Positions 9,322 through 19,110 are shown, counted from the stretch's first letter. The stretch is 64,000 nt of DNA from Candidatus Pyrohabitans jungbluthii (GCA_002010065.2 MTMD02000002.1:248001-312000), one strand, 5' to 3'. Notes: generated by a model from the sequence alone, not told the origin. Numbers and translations: made by a program.

Positions 9322-10143
9322 TTGATAACAATGCCCGCCGTAAGTGTGGTAAGGGACTCAAAGCCGAATGTCAAGCGAGCTCTGGAGTACATTGGCTTTG
9401 AACCGAAAGAATGCGAGGTCTTGGTTATAAAGCCTCACCTGTGCAGCGATAAGCCTTGGTATACTGGCGCCACCACTGACCCGAGAATCCTCGAGCAGCT
9501 TTTCAAGCTTTATGAGGGCCTCGCAGAGGAAATTTACGTTGTTGAAAGCGACGGCTACTCAGGAAGCGCTGACGAGGCTGCAAAGGCTCTGGGAATTAAG
9601 GAGCTATGCGAGTTTTACGGCGCCAAATGGGTTAACTTGTCGCGGGACATCCTCATACCTGTGGAGAGGGACTACCTCGCCCTGGAGAATCCCTTCCCCA
9701 CACCGCGCACTGTGCTGAAGGCTGACGTTATCATCAACGTGCCCAAGATGAAAACCCACAGCTTAATGACGGTCAGCCTTGGACTGGCGAATATGTTCAG
9801 AATAGTGCCCCGCAGGAAGGAGATATACTACCCGAAAATCTCAGAGGCGATATGCGATGTGCTCATGATTCGCTCTCCTGATTTGACTATCCTTGACGCC
9901 GGCATAGCCATGGAGGGGGATGGACCCCTCAAAGGCACACCCAAGCGCATGGGGCTGACGCTGGCGAGTCGTGACCCCGTAGCTCTCGACACCATAGCCT
10001 GCAGAATAATGGGGATTAACCCCATACACGTGGAGCACATAGTCAAAGCTGGCTATTACGGCTTTGGTGAGTATGCAGAAAAGCGCATCTCAGTGCGCGG
10101 CGAGAGCATTGAAAACATCAGGGAGAGGTTCCAGGTACCCTAA
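9322..10143 (+). CDS. DUF362 domain-containing protein
   Basis: VLVIKPHLCSDKPWYTGATTDPRILEQLFKL, ADVIINVPKMKTHSLMTVSLGLANMF, ASRDPVALDTIACRIMGINP. Confidence 0.85.
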   Translation: MITMPAVSVVRDSKPNVKRALEYIGFEPKECEVLVIKPHLCSDKPWYTGATTDPRILEQLFKLYEGLAEEIYVVESDGYSGSADEAAKALGIKELCEFYGAKWVNLSRDILIPVERDYLALENPFPTPRTVLKADVIINVPKMKTHSLMTVSLGLANMFRIVPRRKEIYYPKISEAICDVLMIRSPDLTILDAGIAMEGDGPLKGTPKRMGLTLASRDPVALDTIACRIMGINPIHVEHIVKAGYYGFGEYAEKRISVRGESIENIRERFQVP

Positions 10144-12815
10144 ACCTCCACCAGCGCCACCACCTGCGGGAGCTCAGGTATAGCCACGCTCTCTACCTCT
10201 GCCCCGGCGAGGGATATTGCTTTTCTCACCTCTTTTATATGCTCTTCTCTGAGCTCGTAACTTTTCCCTTCTAAGCTGAAGCGGTGCACACCTTCGTTCG
10301 CGATATCACGTGCCACAGCTTCAGCGTTGGAGCGCATGTATGCTACGACCTTGCTGGCATCGCCCTTAAACTCGGGGCCCAGCGAAGCGAAGTTGGGCAC
10401 AACCTCCACAACGCGCTCCTCTGCTGCTAAAGGCTCAGAGGTTATCTCCACTCGCTCAACCTGCAGCGTACCCTCTATCGTATCGACGCCCCGCTTCAGG
10501 GCTTCTGCAATCTCCTTAGGAGCGCTCACGGTGAGCGCCTTGAGCGGAGCATTGAGTGCCATTCCGCGCTCGGCCTTAAAGCGGCGCACCGCAGCTACGA
10601 GAGCTACGACGTAGCTCGCCTCCTTCTCCAGGGCGGGGCGTATTAAATCGCGGCGTGGCTTGGGCCAGGTATCCACATGGATGCTGGACTGTGGCTCGCG
10701 CTTGACGTAGTAGCTCTGGTATATCTCCTCGGTTATGTGCGGAGCAAATGGGGCGAGGAGTTTGAGAGAGATGAGGAGCACCTTATACAGCGCGTACTGC
10801 GCACTTCGCTTCGCTTCCTCGCCGTACTTCTCTGGGTTGTAGAGCCTCGCCTTGACCATCTCAAGGTAATTATCGCAGAAGTCCGAGAGGAAGAAGTTGA
10901 CCACCGCCTTCTTTGCTTTGGAGTAGCGGTACTCCTCAAAGTAAGAGGTGCACTTCTCCACTAAGCGGTAAGCCTTCGAGAGTATCCAGGCATCTATGAG
11001 GTTTAACTCCTCCGGCTTCTCGCCGTGGTAGTCCTGGAGGTGGGTCAAAGCGAAGCGCGAGGCGTTCCACAGCTTGTTCAGGAAGCGCTGCGCTGTTACG
11101 AGGTCCTTCTCCTTGAAGGGCAGGTCCTCGCCCAGCTTGCTCTCCGCCGCCCACAAGCGCAAAGCGTCGGCACTGTACTTTTGAAGCACATACTGGGGCT
11201 CTATGACATTGCCCTTGCTCTTGCTCATCTTCCTGCCCTGCGGGTCCAGAGCCCAGCCGCTTATCATGGCGTTGTACCAGGGTATCTCTCCGCGATGGAG
11301 CAAGCCTTTAACCACAGTGTTGAAGAGCCAGAAGGTGATTATGTCATGCGCCTGCGGGCGGAGAGACATGGGGTAGAGCTTCTTCCGCACCTCTTCGTCG
11401 TCGATTAGCTCCGCTGCTATAATCGGGGTAAGTGAGCTTGTAGCCCACGTATCGAGTACATCTCGCTCGGGCACGTACTCTTCGCTGCCGCAGCGCGGGC
11501 ACGGCGTTGGGGGTGCATCCAAGAGGGGATCAACTGGCAAATCCTCCTCCCTCGCGAGGATAACCTCGCCACAGGCTTTGCAGTACCACACCGGGAAGGG
11601 GACGCCGAAGTAGCGCTGGCGGGAGATGCACCAGTCCCAGCGCAGCCCATCAATCCAGTTCTCGTAGCGGGAGCGCATATGCTCCGGATGCCACTTTATC
11701 CTCCTGCCAGCCTCGCGGAGCTGCTCCTTCATGTCAAGATAACGTATAAACCACTGCTTGGTGTTCAGAATCTCTATCTCAGTACCGCAGCGCTCATGCA
11801 CATTCACCACGTGGGTAATCTTCCTTGACCTGACCAGCAAACCTTTCTCCTTGAGGTCTTCAATAATCCTCGCGCGCGCCTCCTTAACGGTCATGCCCTT
11901 GTACTTCCCAGCCAGCGCCGTCATCCGCCCGTCTTTGGTTATCGCCACCTTAAGCGGAAGGTTGTGCTCCATGTACCACTCTATGTCCTGCATATCGCCG
12001 AAGGTGCAGCACATCACTATGCCCGTGCCCTTCTCGGGGTTTACGCGGGGGTCTGGCTTTATCTCCACCCAGTGTTCAAAGATGGGCACCTGGGCGCGTT
12101 TGCCAAATAGGTGCTTGTACCGCTCGTCTTCGGGATGGGCGAATATGGCGACGCACGCCGGGAGAAGCTCAGGGCGTGTGGTGGCGATTACCACCTCGCC
12201 TCCGTCTTCCAGCTTGAAGATTATGTCGTTAAAGCTGCTCTCCACCTCGCGGTCTTCGAGCTCAACCTGAGCAATGGCGGTCTCGCAGTTGGGGCACCAG
12301 ATAAAAGGCGTCTCCTTACGGTACTCCCTTCCCATCTTGTAAAGCTCAATGAAGGAGCGCTGGGAAATTCGCCTGCAGTGCTCGTCAATGGTGGAGTACG
12401 CAAGCGTCCAATCCACGCTTATCCCTATGCGCTTCCAGTCTGCCACAAACTCCGGTCTAATCTTCTCAAGGGTGCTCAAACACAGGTTTATAAAGTCATC
12501 CCGCTTCATTTCCTTGGCGCGGACATTGTTCAGCTTCTCCACCAGGCGCTCCGTGGGTAAGCCGTTGTCGTCAGTGCCAAAGGGATAAAAAAGGTTGTAC
12601 CCGCGCATCCTCCAGAAGCGGGCAATAAAATCCATCTGCGAGTAAGAGAAAGCGTGACCAAGGTGCATGCGACCGCTTACCGTGGGTGGAGGGGTGTCGA
12701 TCGAGTAGATGGGCTTCTCGCTTTTAGGGTCGAAGCGGTAAACGCCAAGCTCCTCCCACCTGCGCTGCCACTTGGGCTCAATCTCTTTGGGGTCATAATT
12801 TTTTGGAAGCATCAC
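10140..12815 (-). CDS. valS: Valyl-tRNA synthetase
   Basis: DTPPPTVSGRMHLGHAFSY (HIGH region) and GRKMSKSKGN (KMSKS); 891 aa. Confidence 0.96.
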   Translation of the reverse strand: MMLPKNYDPKEIEPKWQRRWEELGVYRFDPKSEKPIYSIDTPPPTVSGRMHLGHAFSYSQMDFIARFWRMRGYNLFYPFGTDDNGLPTERLVEKLNNVRAKEMKRDDFINLCLSTLEKIRPEFVADWKRIGISVDWTLAYSTIDEHCRRISQRSFIELYKMGREYRKETPFIWCPNCETAIAQVELEDREVESSFNDIIFKLEDGGEVVIATTRPELLPACVAIFAHPEDERYKHLFGKRAQVPIFEHWVEIKPDPRVNPEKGTGIVMCCTFGDMQDIEWYMEHNLPLKVAITKDGRMTALAGKYKGMTVKEARARIIEDLKEKGLLVRSRKITHVVNVHERCGTEIEILNTKQWFIRYLDMKEQLREAGRRIKWHPEHMRSRYENWIDGLRWDWCISRQRYFGVPFPVWYCKACGEVILAREEDLPVDPLLDAPPTPCPRCGSEEYVPERDVLDTWATSSLTPIIAAELIDDEEVRKKLYPMSLRPQAHDIITFWLFNTVVKGLLHRGEIPWYNAMISGWALDPQGRKMSKSKGNVIEPQYVLQKYSADALRLWAAESKLGEDLPFKEKDLVTAQRFLNKLWNASRFALTHLQDYHGEKPEELNLIDAWILSKAYRLVEKCTSYFEEYRYSKAKKAVVNFFLSDFCDNYLEMVKARLYNPEKYGEEAKRSAQYALYKVLLISLKLLAPFAPHITEEIYQSYYVKREPQSSIHVDTWPKPRRDLIRPALEKEASYVVALVAAVRRFKAERGMALNAPLKALTVSAPKEIAEALKRGVDTIEGTLQVERVEITSEPLAAEERVVEVVPNFASLGPEFKGDASKVVAYMRSNAEAVARDIANEGVHRFSLEGKSYELREEHIKEVRKAISLAGAEVESVAIPELPQVVALVEV

Positions 12816-13603
12816 CGCACCTCTTGCGTGCTTACCTCTATCTCTTTGTCAACCACAATGCGCATAAAATCCCTGGCAGCTATGGTTTTAACGCCAGTTT
12901 TTTTGGTAACGTGCTTAGCTTCTCTCTCTGCAATGCCAATCATCGTCATGCCGAAATGGTTCAGTATAGCAAGCTCAGGCTTTACCTCATGCAGAATTTT
13001 TATAACGTCCTCTGTGCATAGATGCCATGGGATTCTCTTATTAGCCGGGCGAATCACGTTTATTATCAAAACCCGAGCATCCGCATAGTTAGCTTCCAAG
13101 CCCGGGAAGTATTCGGTGTCGCTGGTGTACGCTACTATACCCTCCTCGAAGGCAAAGCTCAGCCCCACGTTGGTGGGGTCGCTGTGCTTTGTGGGCAGAG
13201 CCTTGACTCGAAGCCCGTCCACGCTCGCATGCATTCCCGGTTCAAGCGTCACAAGCTTAGCCACTTTAGATGCGTGGTACTGGGAGAGCACCGGCCCAAT
13301 ATCTTTAACGCCCACAACGGCACTCTTGCTTCCTGCGAATACCCCTCGCGTGGTTCGCATGCCGCGGGTCATGGCTTCGACCATAATCTCAGCGTCATTG
13401 TAATGGTCGGGATGCGAATGGGTGACGAAGACAGCATCGGTGCGAAGAGCGTTTATCCCCGCTAACGCAAGGTTAACTATCGCCCCAGGCCCAGGATCCA
13501 CGTGCACCCGCTTTTCTGCGTGGAGCCTTATTCCGCCTGTGCGCAACTTTTGGGTCAGGGTGGTCCAGCGCCCCCCGCCGGAGCCAAGGAATATTATCTC
13601 CAT
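12812..13603 (-). CDS. MBL-fold metallohydrolase
   Basis: MEIIFLGSGGGRW..., VFVTHSHPDHYND (HxHxDH), LAILNHFGMTM. Confidence 0.88.
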   Translation of the reverse strand: MEIIFLGSGGGRWTTLTQKLRTGGIRLHAEKRVHVDPGPGAIVNLALAGINALRTDAVFVTHSHPDHYNDAEIMVEAMTRGMRTTRGVFAGSKSAVVGVKDIGPVLSQYHASKVAKLVTLEPGMHASVDGLRVKALPTKHSDPTNVGLSFAFEEGIVAYTSDTEYFPGLEANYADARVLIINVIRPANKRIPWHLCTEDVIKILHEVKPELAILNHFGMTMIGIAEREAKHVTKKTGVKTIAARDFMRIVVDKEIEVSTQEVR

Positions 13604-13624
13604 GAGAAAAGAAAGAGCTTTGGC

Positions 13625-14512
13625 TCAGATAAACTTTTTTGCCCTCTCAATAAGCCAGGCTGCGTCTCCGCGCACATTCTCTTTTTCATGGGTGAGCAGC
13701 TTCTCAAACGCCTTGCCAAGCTTCTCAAGCATCTCAGGCTTGGCCTTAAAAAGCTCTTCCAGGGCGAGCATTGCACCAATCTTAACCCGCATGTTCTGAT
13801 CCGCTATCAGATCCACGAGCACCTCGGCTATGCCCTCTTCGCGGACAGCCCACTCCCCAGCCTTTTCCGCCAGCCCCTTCTCCAGCATGTGCCTCACAAC
13901 TTCCCTCTGCCTACCTTTATCCACCACAGCCTCTATCGCATCCACTATTTCCTCGAGAGATGTCTCCCCCTCAAGCTTCAGCTTGCCATCCACAACAAGC
14001 GTCGGCGTGGCTGTGACCTCATACTCCTCCCGCAGCCTTTCCTCTGCAAGCGCATCCACTACCACGCTTTTTATCCAGTCTTCGCAAAGCGCAAGCAGAT
14101 TGCAGCGTTTAACAACCTTTGCACAGTGGGGGCAAACGCTGGTGATAAAGATTAGGAGCTCCACCTCCCGCTCAGGGTTTAAGAGCTTCAACCCCACTTC
14201 GGGCAGGCTCTCTCCATTTGCCGCCGCCTTTAAGGTTTCAAGAAATGGCTTCAGCTCCTTTCCCGTGGGAAGCGTTCGATACACCACCGCCTTCCTGCCT
14301 GCCTTCTCAATTGCCAGCGCTGGAGCGTGCGCTGAACTTTTCTCAACCTTCAGCTTTATTCTATCGCTCAGATTAGCCAGCGTCCGGGCAAATTCCTCCA
14401 TCTCGCTCTCAAGCTTCTCATCCCCATCCTTAAGGAGCACTAGGCTTACGCTGCCCTCTAATGAACGAAGCTCCCTCTCCGCTCTCCTCAGCTCAAGACC
14501 ACTCAGCGCCAT
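13625..14512 (-). CDS. Double thioredoxin-fold protein (PDO-like) with C-terminal HEAT-like helical domain
   Basis: FITSVCPHCAKVVKRCNLLA (CxxC), VTATPTLVVDGKLKLEG (cis-Pro), then helical repeats VLVDLIADQNMRVKIGAMLALEELF. Confidence 0.75.
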   Translation of the reverse strand: MALSGLELRRAERELRSLEGSVSLVLLKDGDEKLESEMEEFARTLANLSDRIKLKVEKSSAHAPALAIEKAGRKAVVYRTLPTGKELKPFLETLKAAANGESLPEVGLKLLNPEREVELLIFITSVCPHCAKVVKRCNLLALCEDWIKSVVVDALAEERLREEYEVTATPTLVVDGKLKLEGETSLEEIVDAIEAVVDKGRQREVVRHMLEKGLAEKAGEWAVREEGIAEVLVDLIADQNMRVKIGAMLALEELFKAKPEMLEKLGKAFEKLLTHEKENVRGDAAWLIERAKKFI

Positions 14513-14590
14513 ACCAAGACCTCTTCACAAAAGTTTTAGACGGGAAGGTTTGTAACAAGAACAACATTAACCTTTAGAGAGGTGTTACGA

Positions 14591-14776
14591 ATGAGCAAGG
14601 GTACACCTTCCATGGGCAAGAGGAACAAGCTCCTGCACGTGCGCTGCCGCAGGTGCGGAAGGAATTCCTACCACGTCAAGAAGAAGCGCTGCGCTGCGTG
14701 TGGCTTCGGCAAAACGCGAAGGATAAGGAGTTACTCCTGGCAGAACAAGAAAGTTAACCGCGTTCGCCTGGTGTAA
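14591..14776 (+). CDS. rpl37e: 50S ribosomal protein L37e
   Basis: [54 protein letters not shown]. Confidence 0.97.
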   Translation: MSKGTPSMGKRNKLLHVRCRRCGRNSYHVKKKRCAACGFGKTRRIRSYSWQNKKVNRVRLV

Positions 14777-14839
14777 TGACGTAACCTTTATTAGTATTTT
14801 TTGCCTATTTAGAAACGTCCAAGGAGAGAGGTTTCCAGC

Positions 14840-16246
14840 TTGCTACGCGACAAGTGCGGCGTGGTGGGAATATATTCCGCCAGCGATACAAAGGTCTCCT
14901 ATTCCATATTCTACGCTCTTCTTGCGCTCCAGCACCGCGGCCAGGAGTCATGCGGCATAACAATGCGCACCGACGGCGACTTCATATCAGAAAAGGGGAT
15001 GGGGCTGGTCAACGAGGTCTTCAACCTTGAGAAGCTGGACAAGCTACATGGCAGCGTTGGAATAGGGCATGTGCGCTACTCTACTACGGGTGAGTCTGAG
15101 CTGTTCAATGCCCAGCCCTTCGTTGTGAGGCACTCCAAAGGCACCATCGCCATAGCACACAACGGCAACATAGTCAATGCCGAGGAGCTCAGGGAGAAGC
15201 TCAAGGCGACCGGCCAGGCCTTTGTTTCCACCAGCGACACCGAGGTTATAGCCCACCTCATTGTAAGGGAGTACCTTAAGAGCGAGGACATGGTGGAGGC
15301 GATAGCCTCTACGATGAGGAAGCTCGTTGGGTCTTATTCGCTGGCGATACTCACCGACGACGCGCTTATAGCGGTGCGCGACCCCCTGGGCATACGCCCT
15401 CTCTCGCTTGGAAGAACCCGCGACGGGGGCTATATATTCGCCTCTGAGAGTGTAGCCTTTGATGTGATAAACGCAAAATTTGAGAGGGATATTAAGCCGG
15501 GAGAGATTTTTGTGGTCTCAGCGAGCGGAGCGAAAAGCCACCGCCCATACAAGCTCCCGCGCAGGGCATACTGCATGTTTGAGTACGTTTACTTCTCCCG
15601 CCCAGACTCAGTGCTCAACGGCATACCCGTGTACGAGGTGAGAGAGAAACTCGGCATGCTAATGGCGGAGCGTGACGAGGTTGAGGCAGACCTGGTTACA
15701 CCTATTCCTGACTCTGCGATTCCCTTCGCCCTGGGCTACTCCCGTGCCAAGGGCATACCTTATCGCGAAGGGTTAATACGCAACCGCTACGTGGGCAGAA
15801 CCTTCATTCTGCCCAGCCAGCAGGCTAGGGAGCTTGCGGTTAAGCTAAAGCTCAATCCCCTAGCCAGGCAGATTGCTGGCAAACGCGTTGTGCTCTTCGA
15901 CGACAGCATTGTGCGTGGCACGACATCGCGCAGGATAATTTCAATTCTTAAGGACGCCGGAGCTAAGGAGGTGCACATGCGCGTTGGTTGCCCGCCGATA
16001 AAGTCGCCGTGCAAGCTGGGTATAGATATGCCCACCCACGAAGAGCTTATCGCAAGCGCGCGAAGCGTGGAGGAGATACGCTCGGCCATAGGTGCTGACT
16101 CGTTGAAATACACCCGCATTGAAGATTTGATCGAAGCTATCGGCTTGAGTGAAGACCAGCTCTGCCTGGGCTGTCTCACAGGCAAGTATCCTGTTGAAAT
16201 TGCAAAGTACGAGCAGCTCCGCTTACCTGTTTATCTTAAAAAGTGA
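14840..16246 (+). CDS. purF: Amidophosphoribosyltransferase (TTG start)
   Basis: CGVVGIYSASDTKVSYSIFYALLALQHRGQESCGI; VVLFDDSIVRGTTSRRI. Confidence 0.96.
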   Translation: MLRDKCGVVGIYSASDTKVSYSIFYALLALQHRGQESCGITMRTDGDFISEKGMGLVNEVFNLEKLDKLHGSVGIGHVRYSTTGESELFNAQPFVVRHSKGTIAIAHNGNIVNAEELREKLKATGQAFVSTSDTEVIAHLIVREYLKSEDMVEAIASTMRKLVGSYSLAILTDDALIAVRDPLGIRPLSLGRTRDGGYIFASESVAFDVINAKFERDIKPGEIFVVSASGAKSHRPYKLPRRAYCMFEYVYFSRPDSVLNGIPVYEVREKLGMLMAERDEVEADLVTPIPDSAIPFALGYSRAKGIPYREGLIRNRYVGRTFILPSQQARELAVKLKLNPLARQIAGKRVVLFDDSIVRGTTSRRIISILKDAGAKEVHMRVGCPPIKSPCKLGIDMPTHEELIASARSVEEIRSAIGADSLKYTRIEDLIEAIGLSEDQLCLGCLTGKYPVEIAKYEQLRLPVYLKK

Positions 16247-16294
16247 GGTGTTTCATAAATCCTTAAACATGCTAAAGCTATGCGAGCGAGTAAC

Positions 16295-16367
16295 GGGCCC
16301 GTAGCTCAGCTGGTAGAGTGCTCGCTTGGCATGCGAGCGGCCCCGGGTTCGAATCCCGGCGGGTCCA
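16295..16367 (+). tRNA. tRNA-Ala (GGC)
   Basis: Full cloverleaf: GGGCCCG/CGGGTCC acceptor with G3-U70, GCTC/GAGT D-stem, CTCGC-TTGGCAT-GCGAG anticodon arm, CCGGG-TTCGAAT-CCCGG T-arm; CCA not encoded. Confidence 0.97.
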
Positions 16368-16383
16368 TCTTCCTTCTTGGCTG

Positions 16384-16390
16384 TTTTTTT
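16384..16390 (+). terminator. T-tract downstream of tRNA-Ala
   Basis: TTTTTTT 17 nt after the tRNA 3' end. Confidence 0.5.
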
Positions 16391-16622
16391 CCAAGACTAG
16401 TTATGTCAAGCTCGTACTCTCCCTACGGACTAACGACTCTCTCCAGAAAAATCAAGCAATTCTTGTTAACCCCTAACCTTATTGAAGTTGCTGTCAAAGG
16501 AGAGTCTTTTTTTGATTCCCCTTGAGCTCATCACGTAAACACTCACAGCGCTACAACAGAGAGGGTTTCTTCCTTAGCATCTACTTAGAAACCCTTATAT
16601 CACCACATGCTAAGCTATTAGT

Positions 16623-17564
16623 ATGCGCCTTTATATTCTCTTCATTTACCTAATCCTGGTGGGCAGCGCCTACGCTTTTGCCAATGAGGTGGATGTGATA
16701 CTCGTTAGAAGCGATCTGCCCCAGGAGTTTGCCGTGGCGCAGGCTTACTCCCACCTCTCAGGCATACCCATAGTTACAACGCCTTCGCAGGAACTGAGCG
16801 AGGAGGCGAGGGAACAGCTCAGGGGTTATATTAGCCTCGGGTATAGAAATCTGGTGATTATCGGCGGGGAGAAGGCAGTCTCGCTGGAGGTGCAGCGGGA
16901 GATAGACCAGCTTGGCTACGTTACCAGGCGGATAGCAGAAGCGGATCGCTATGGCACTGCCGCCACCTTTGCCAAGGAGTTCTACTCAAACTCAGAGGGT
17001 GCGATTCTGCTTTACGGCGAAAGCTCAGAGAACCTGCTCCTCGCCATGCGGCTCAGCTCTGCTACAGGCTACCCTATCCTCTTTGTAAGGCGCGATGGCG
17101 TACCGGCGGCAGTCAAGGATGCCCTCGCCTCACTGCACGTTAAGAGGGTGCTCCTCTTCCCCCAGGGGCTGGAGGCGAATGTGAAGGAGGAACTCTCAGG
17201 CTATGAGGTAATCCAGGTGGAAGAAGGCTTTCGCCTGCCCGAGCCCAGAAAGCTGGGATTGCCCCTCGCCTTTGTGGCAGGCTTTGCCCTGGGCATGCTG
17301 AGTGTGCTCGCCTACCTGCGGGCAAGGAAAATAAAGCAGAGGCTGCCCTACGAGATACTCAGCGAAGATGAGGAGCGCGTGATAAAAGCGATAGCCAGTG
17401 AGGGGGGCAGGCTAACCCAGGACGCTCTACCAGAGAAAACAGGATTTTCCAGGCCAAAGATAAGCAGGATTGTGAAGGAGCTGGTAGAGAGGGGGATAAT
17501 TGAAAAGGTGCCCAAGGGCAGAACCCATGAGCTTACAATAAAAAAGGAGTTTTACAGGGAGTAA
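16623..17564 (+). CDS. Membrane-anchored regulator: signal peptide, CWB2-like extracellular domain, TM helix, C-terminal winged HTH
   Basis: N-terminal signal-like segment; EADRYGTAATFAKEFY resembles cell-wall-binding repeat 2; LGLPLAFVAGFALGMLSVLAYL TM; wHTH EDEERVIKAIASEGGRLTQDALPEKTGFSRPKISRIVKELVERGIIEKVPKGRTHEL. Confidence 0.8.
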   Translation: MRLYILFIYLILVGSAYAFANEVDVILVRSDLPQEFAVAQAYSHLSGIPIVTTPSQELSEEAREQLRGYISLGYRNLVIIGGEKAVSLEVQREIDQLGYVTRRIAEADRYGTAATFAKEFYSNSEGAILLYGESSENLLLAMRLSSATGYPILFVRRDGVPAAVKDALASLHVKRVLLFPQGLEANVKEELSGYEVIQVEEGFRLPEPRKLGLPLAFVAGFALGMLSVLAYLRARKIKQRLPYEILSEDEERVIKAIASEGGRLTQDALPEKTGFSRPKISRIVKELVERGIIEKVPKGRTHELTIKKEFYRE

Positions 17565-17772
17565 ATTTTCGATATGAGCACACAATGTAGGCCATTTCAA
17601 AAAATATCTTAATGCTGCTGTTATGGAAATGTTAGAAAATGTTATGAATGCTAATATTGCACTAAAGTGCTTTTGCTCGATATAAGCATTTCTGTGAGAA
17701 ATGGTTGCATCGGAAAGGTTAATATAGATGATTCTTCTTATCTACATGCAGCGAATAGAGAGGGAGTGGATT

Positions 17773-19095
17773 ATGGACCTTATCCGGCTAATAGAGGAAA
17801 AGAGCGCGGGAATTGCAGTCGTAGGCATGGGTTACGTTGGCTTACCCACAGCGGCGGTGCTCGCCGCAAAGGGCTTCAGGGTTGTGGGTGCGGATATAAA
17901 CCCCAGCGTCGTGGCTTGCGTTAATCGCGGAACATCGCCGATAAACGAGCCGGGTTTGGAGGAGCTTGTGAGAGAAGCCGTGGCGAATGGTAAACTTAAG
18001 GCTGTGCTCTCCGCGCGGGAGGCAGCGCGAGAGAGCGATGTGGTAATCGTCGTTGTCCAGACGCCAATAGACGAGGAAAAGCGCCCTGATTTGAGCGCTC
18101 TCAAAAGCGCTCTGCGCGACGTCGCGGTTGCGCTGAGAAAAGAGCATCTCGTAATTATAGAGAGCACAATTCCTCCCGGTACAACCCGCAATGTAATAGC
18201 GCCTATACTTGAAGAGTCTGGGTTGAAGGCGGGAGAGGATTTCTTCCTGGCGTACTCCCCTGAGAGGGCGATACCCACGCGCACGCTGGCTGAGATTCAG
18301 AGCAATGCGCGCATTGTTGGCGGGGTAAACAGGGCAAGCTCGCAGGTAGCGGCTGCGCTGTACAGACAGATTACCAGTGGCGATGTTTACGAGGAGAGCG
18401 TTGAAGTGGTTGAGGTGGTGAAGCTCATTGAGAACACCTTCCGCGACGTAAACATCGCCTTAGCGAATGAGCTTGCGTTGCTGTGCGAAACCATAGGCGT
18501 GGATGTTATAAAGGCAATTAATCTTGCGAATAAGCATCCCCGCGTAAACCTGCACATGCCTGGTGCAGGCGTAGGCGGGCACTGCCTGCCCAAGGACCCC
18601 TACTTCCTGATAAACGAGGCGGAGAGACACGGGCTTAAGCTAAAGGTAATAGAAGCTGCGAGGGAGCGCAACGACAGCATGCCCCTGCATGTGCTCAGCA
18701 AGATAGAGGAAGCCCTGAAGAGCAAAGGTAAAAGCGTAAGCCAGGCGAAGGTTGCAGTGCTGGGGATAGCCTACAAGGGGAACACTGACGACGTTCGCCT
18801 CAGCCCTGCGGAGCCGGTTATAAAGAGCCTTATGAATCGCGGCGTTGATGTTATCTCCCACGACCCCTACGCAAAGCACGACTTCGGGGGGAGGTTCTCC
18901 AACGACCTAAAAGAGGTGGTGGCTGGAGCGGACGTGGTGGTGATACTGACCGACCACGATGAGTACAAGAAGCTTCGCTTGGAAGAAATAAAACCTCTGC
19001 TCAAGAGAGACGCTGTGGTCATTGACGGCAGACGCGTGCTGAGCAGGGAGAATGTGGAAAAAGTAGGGCTGCGCTACGCTGGCATAGGGTGCTGA
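17773..19095 (+). CDS. Nucleotide-sugar dehydrogenase (UDP-ManNAc/UDP-glucose dehydrogenase family, WecC-like)
   Basis: AVVGMGYVGLPTAAVLAAKGFRVVGADI, STIPPGTTRN, GAGVGGHCLPKDPYFL. Confidence 0.92.
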   Translation: MDLIRLIEEKSAGIAVVGMGYVGLPTAAVLAAKGFRVVGADINPSVVACVNRGTSPINEPGLEELVREAVANGKLKAVLSAREAARESDVVIVVVQTPIDEEKRPDLSALKSALRDVAVALRKEHLVIIESTIPPGTTRNVIAPILEESGLKAGEDFFLAYSPERAIPTRTLAEIQSNARIVGGVNRASSQVAAALYRQITSGDVYEESVEVVEVVKLIENTFRDVNIALANELALLCETIGVDVIKAINLANKHPRVNLHMPGAGVGGHCLPKDPYFLINEAERHGLKLKVIEAARERNDSMPLHVLSKIEEALKSKGKSVSQAKVAVLGIAYKGNTDDVRLSPAEPVIKSLMNRGVDVISHDPYAKHDFGGRFSNDLKEVVAGADVVVILTDHDEYKKLRLEEIKPLLKRDAVVIDGRRVLSRENVEKVGLRYAGIGC

Positions 19096-19110
19096 GAAAA
19101 ATTAAGGGGG

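Noticed and set aside
16280-16525. 81-aa ORF
   Set aside because: Runs through the tRNA-Ala gene and the putative structured region; not credible as a protein.
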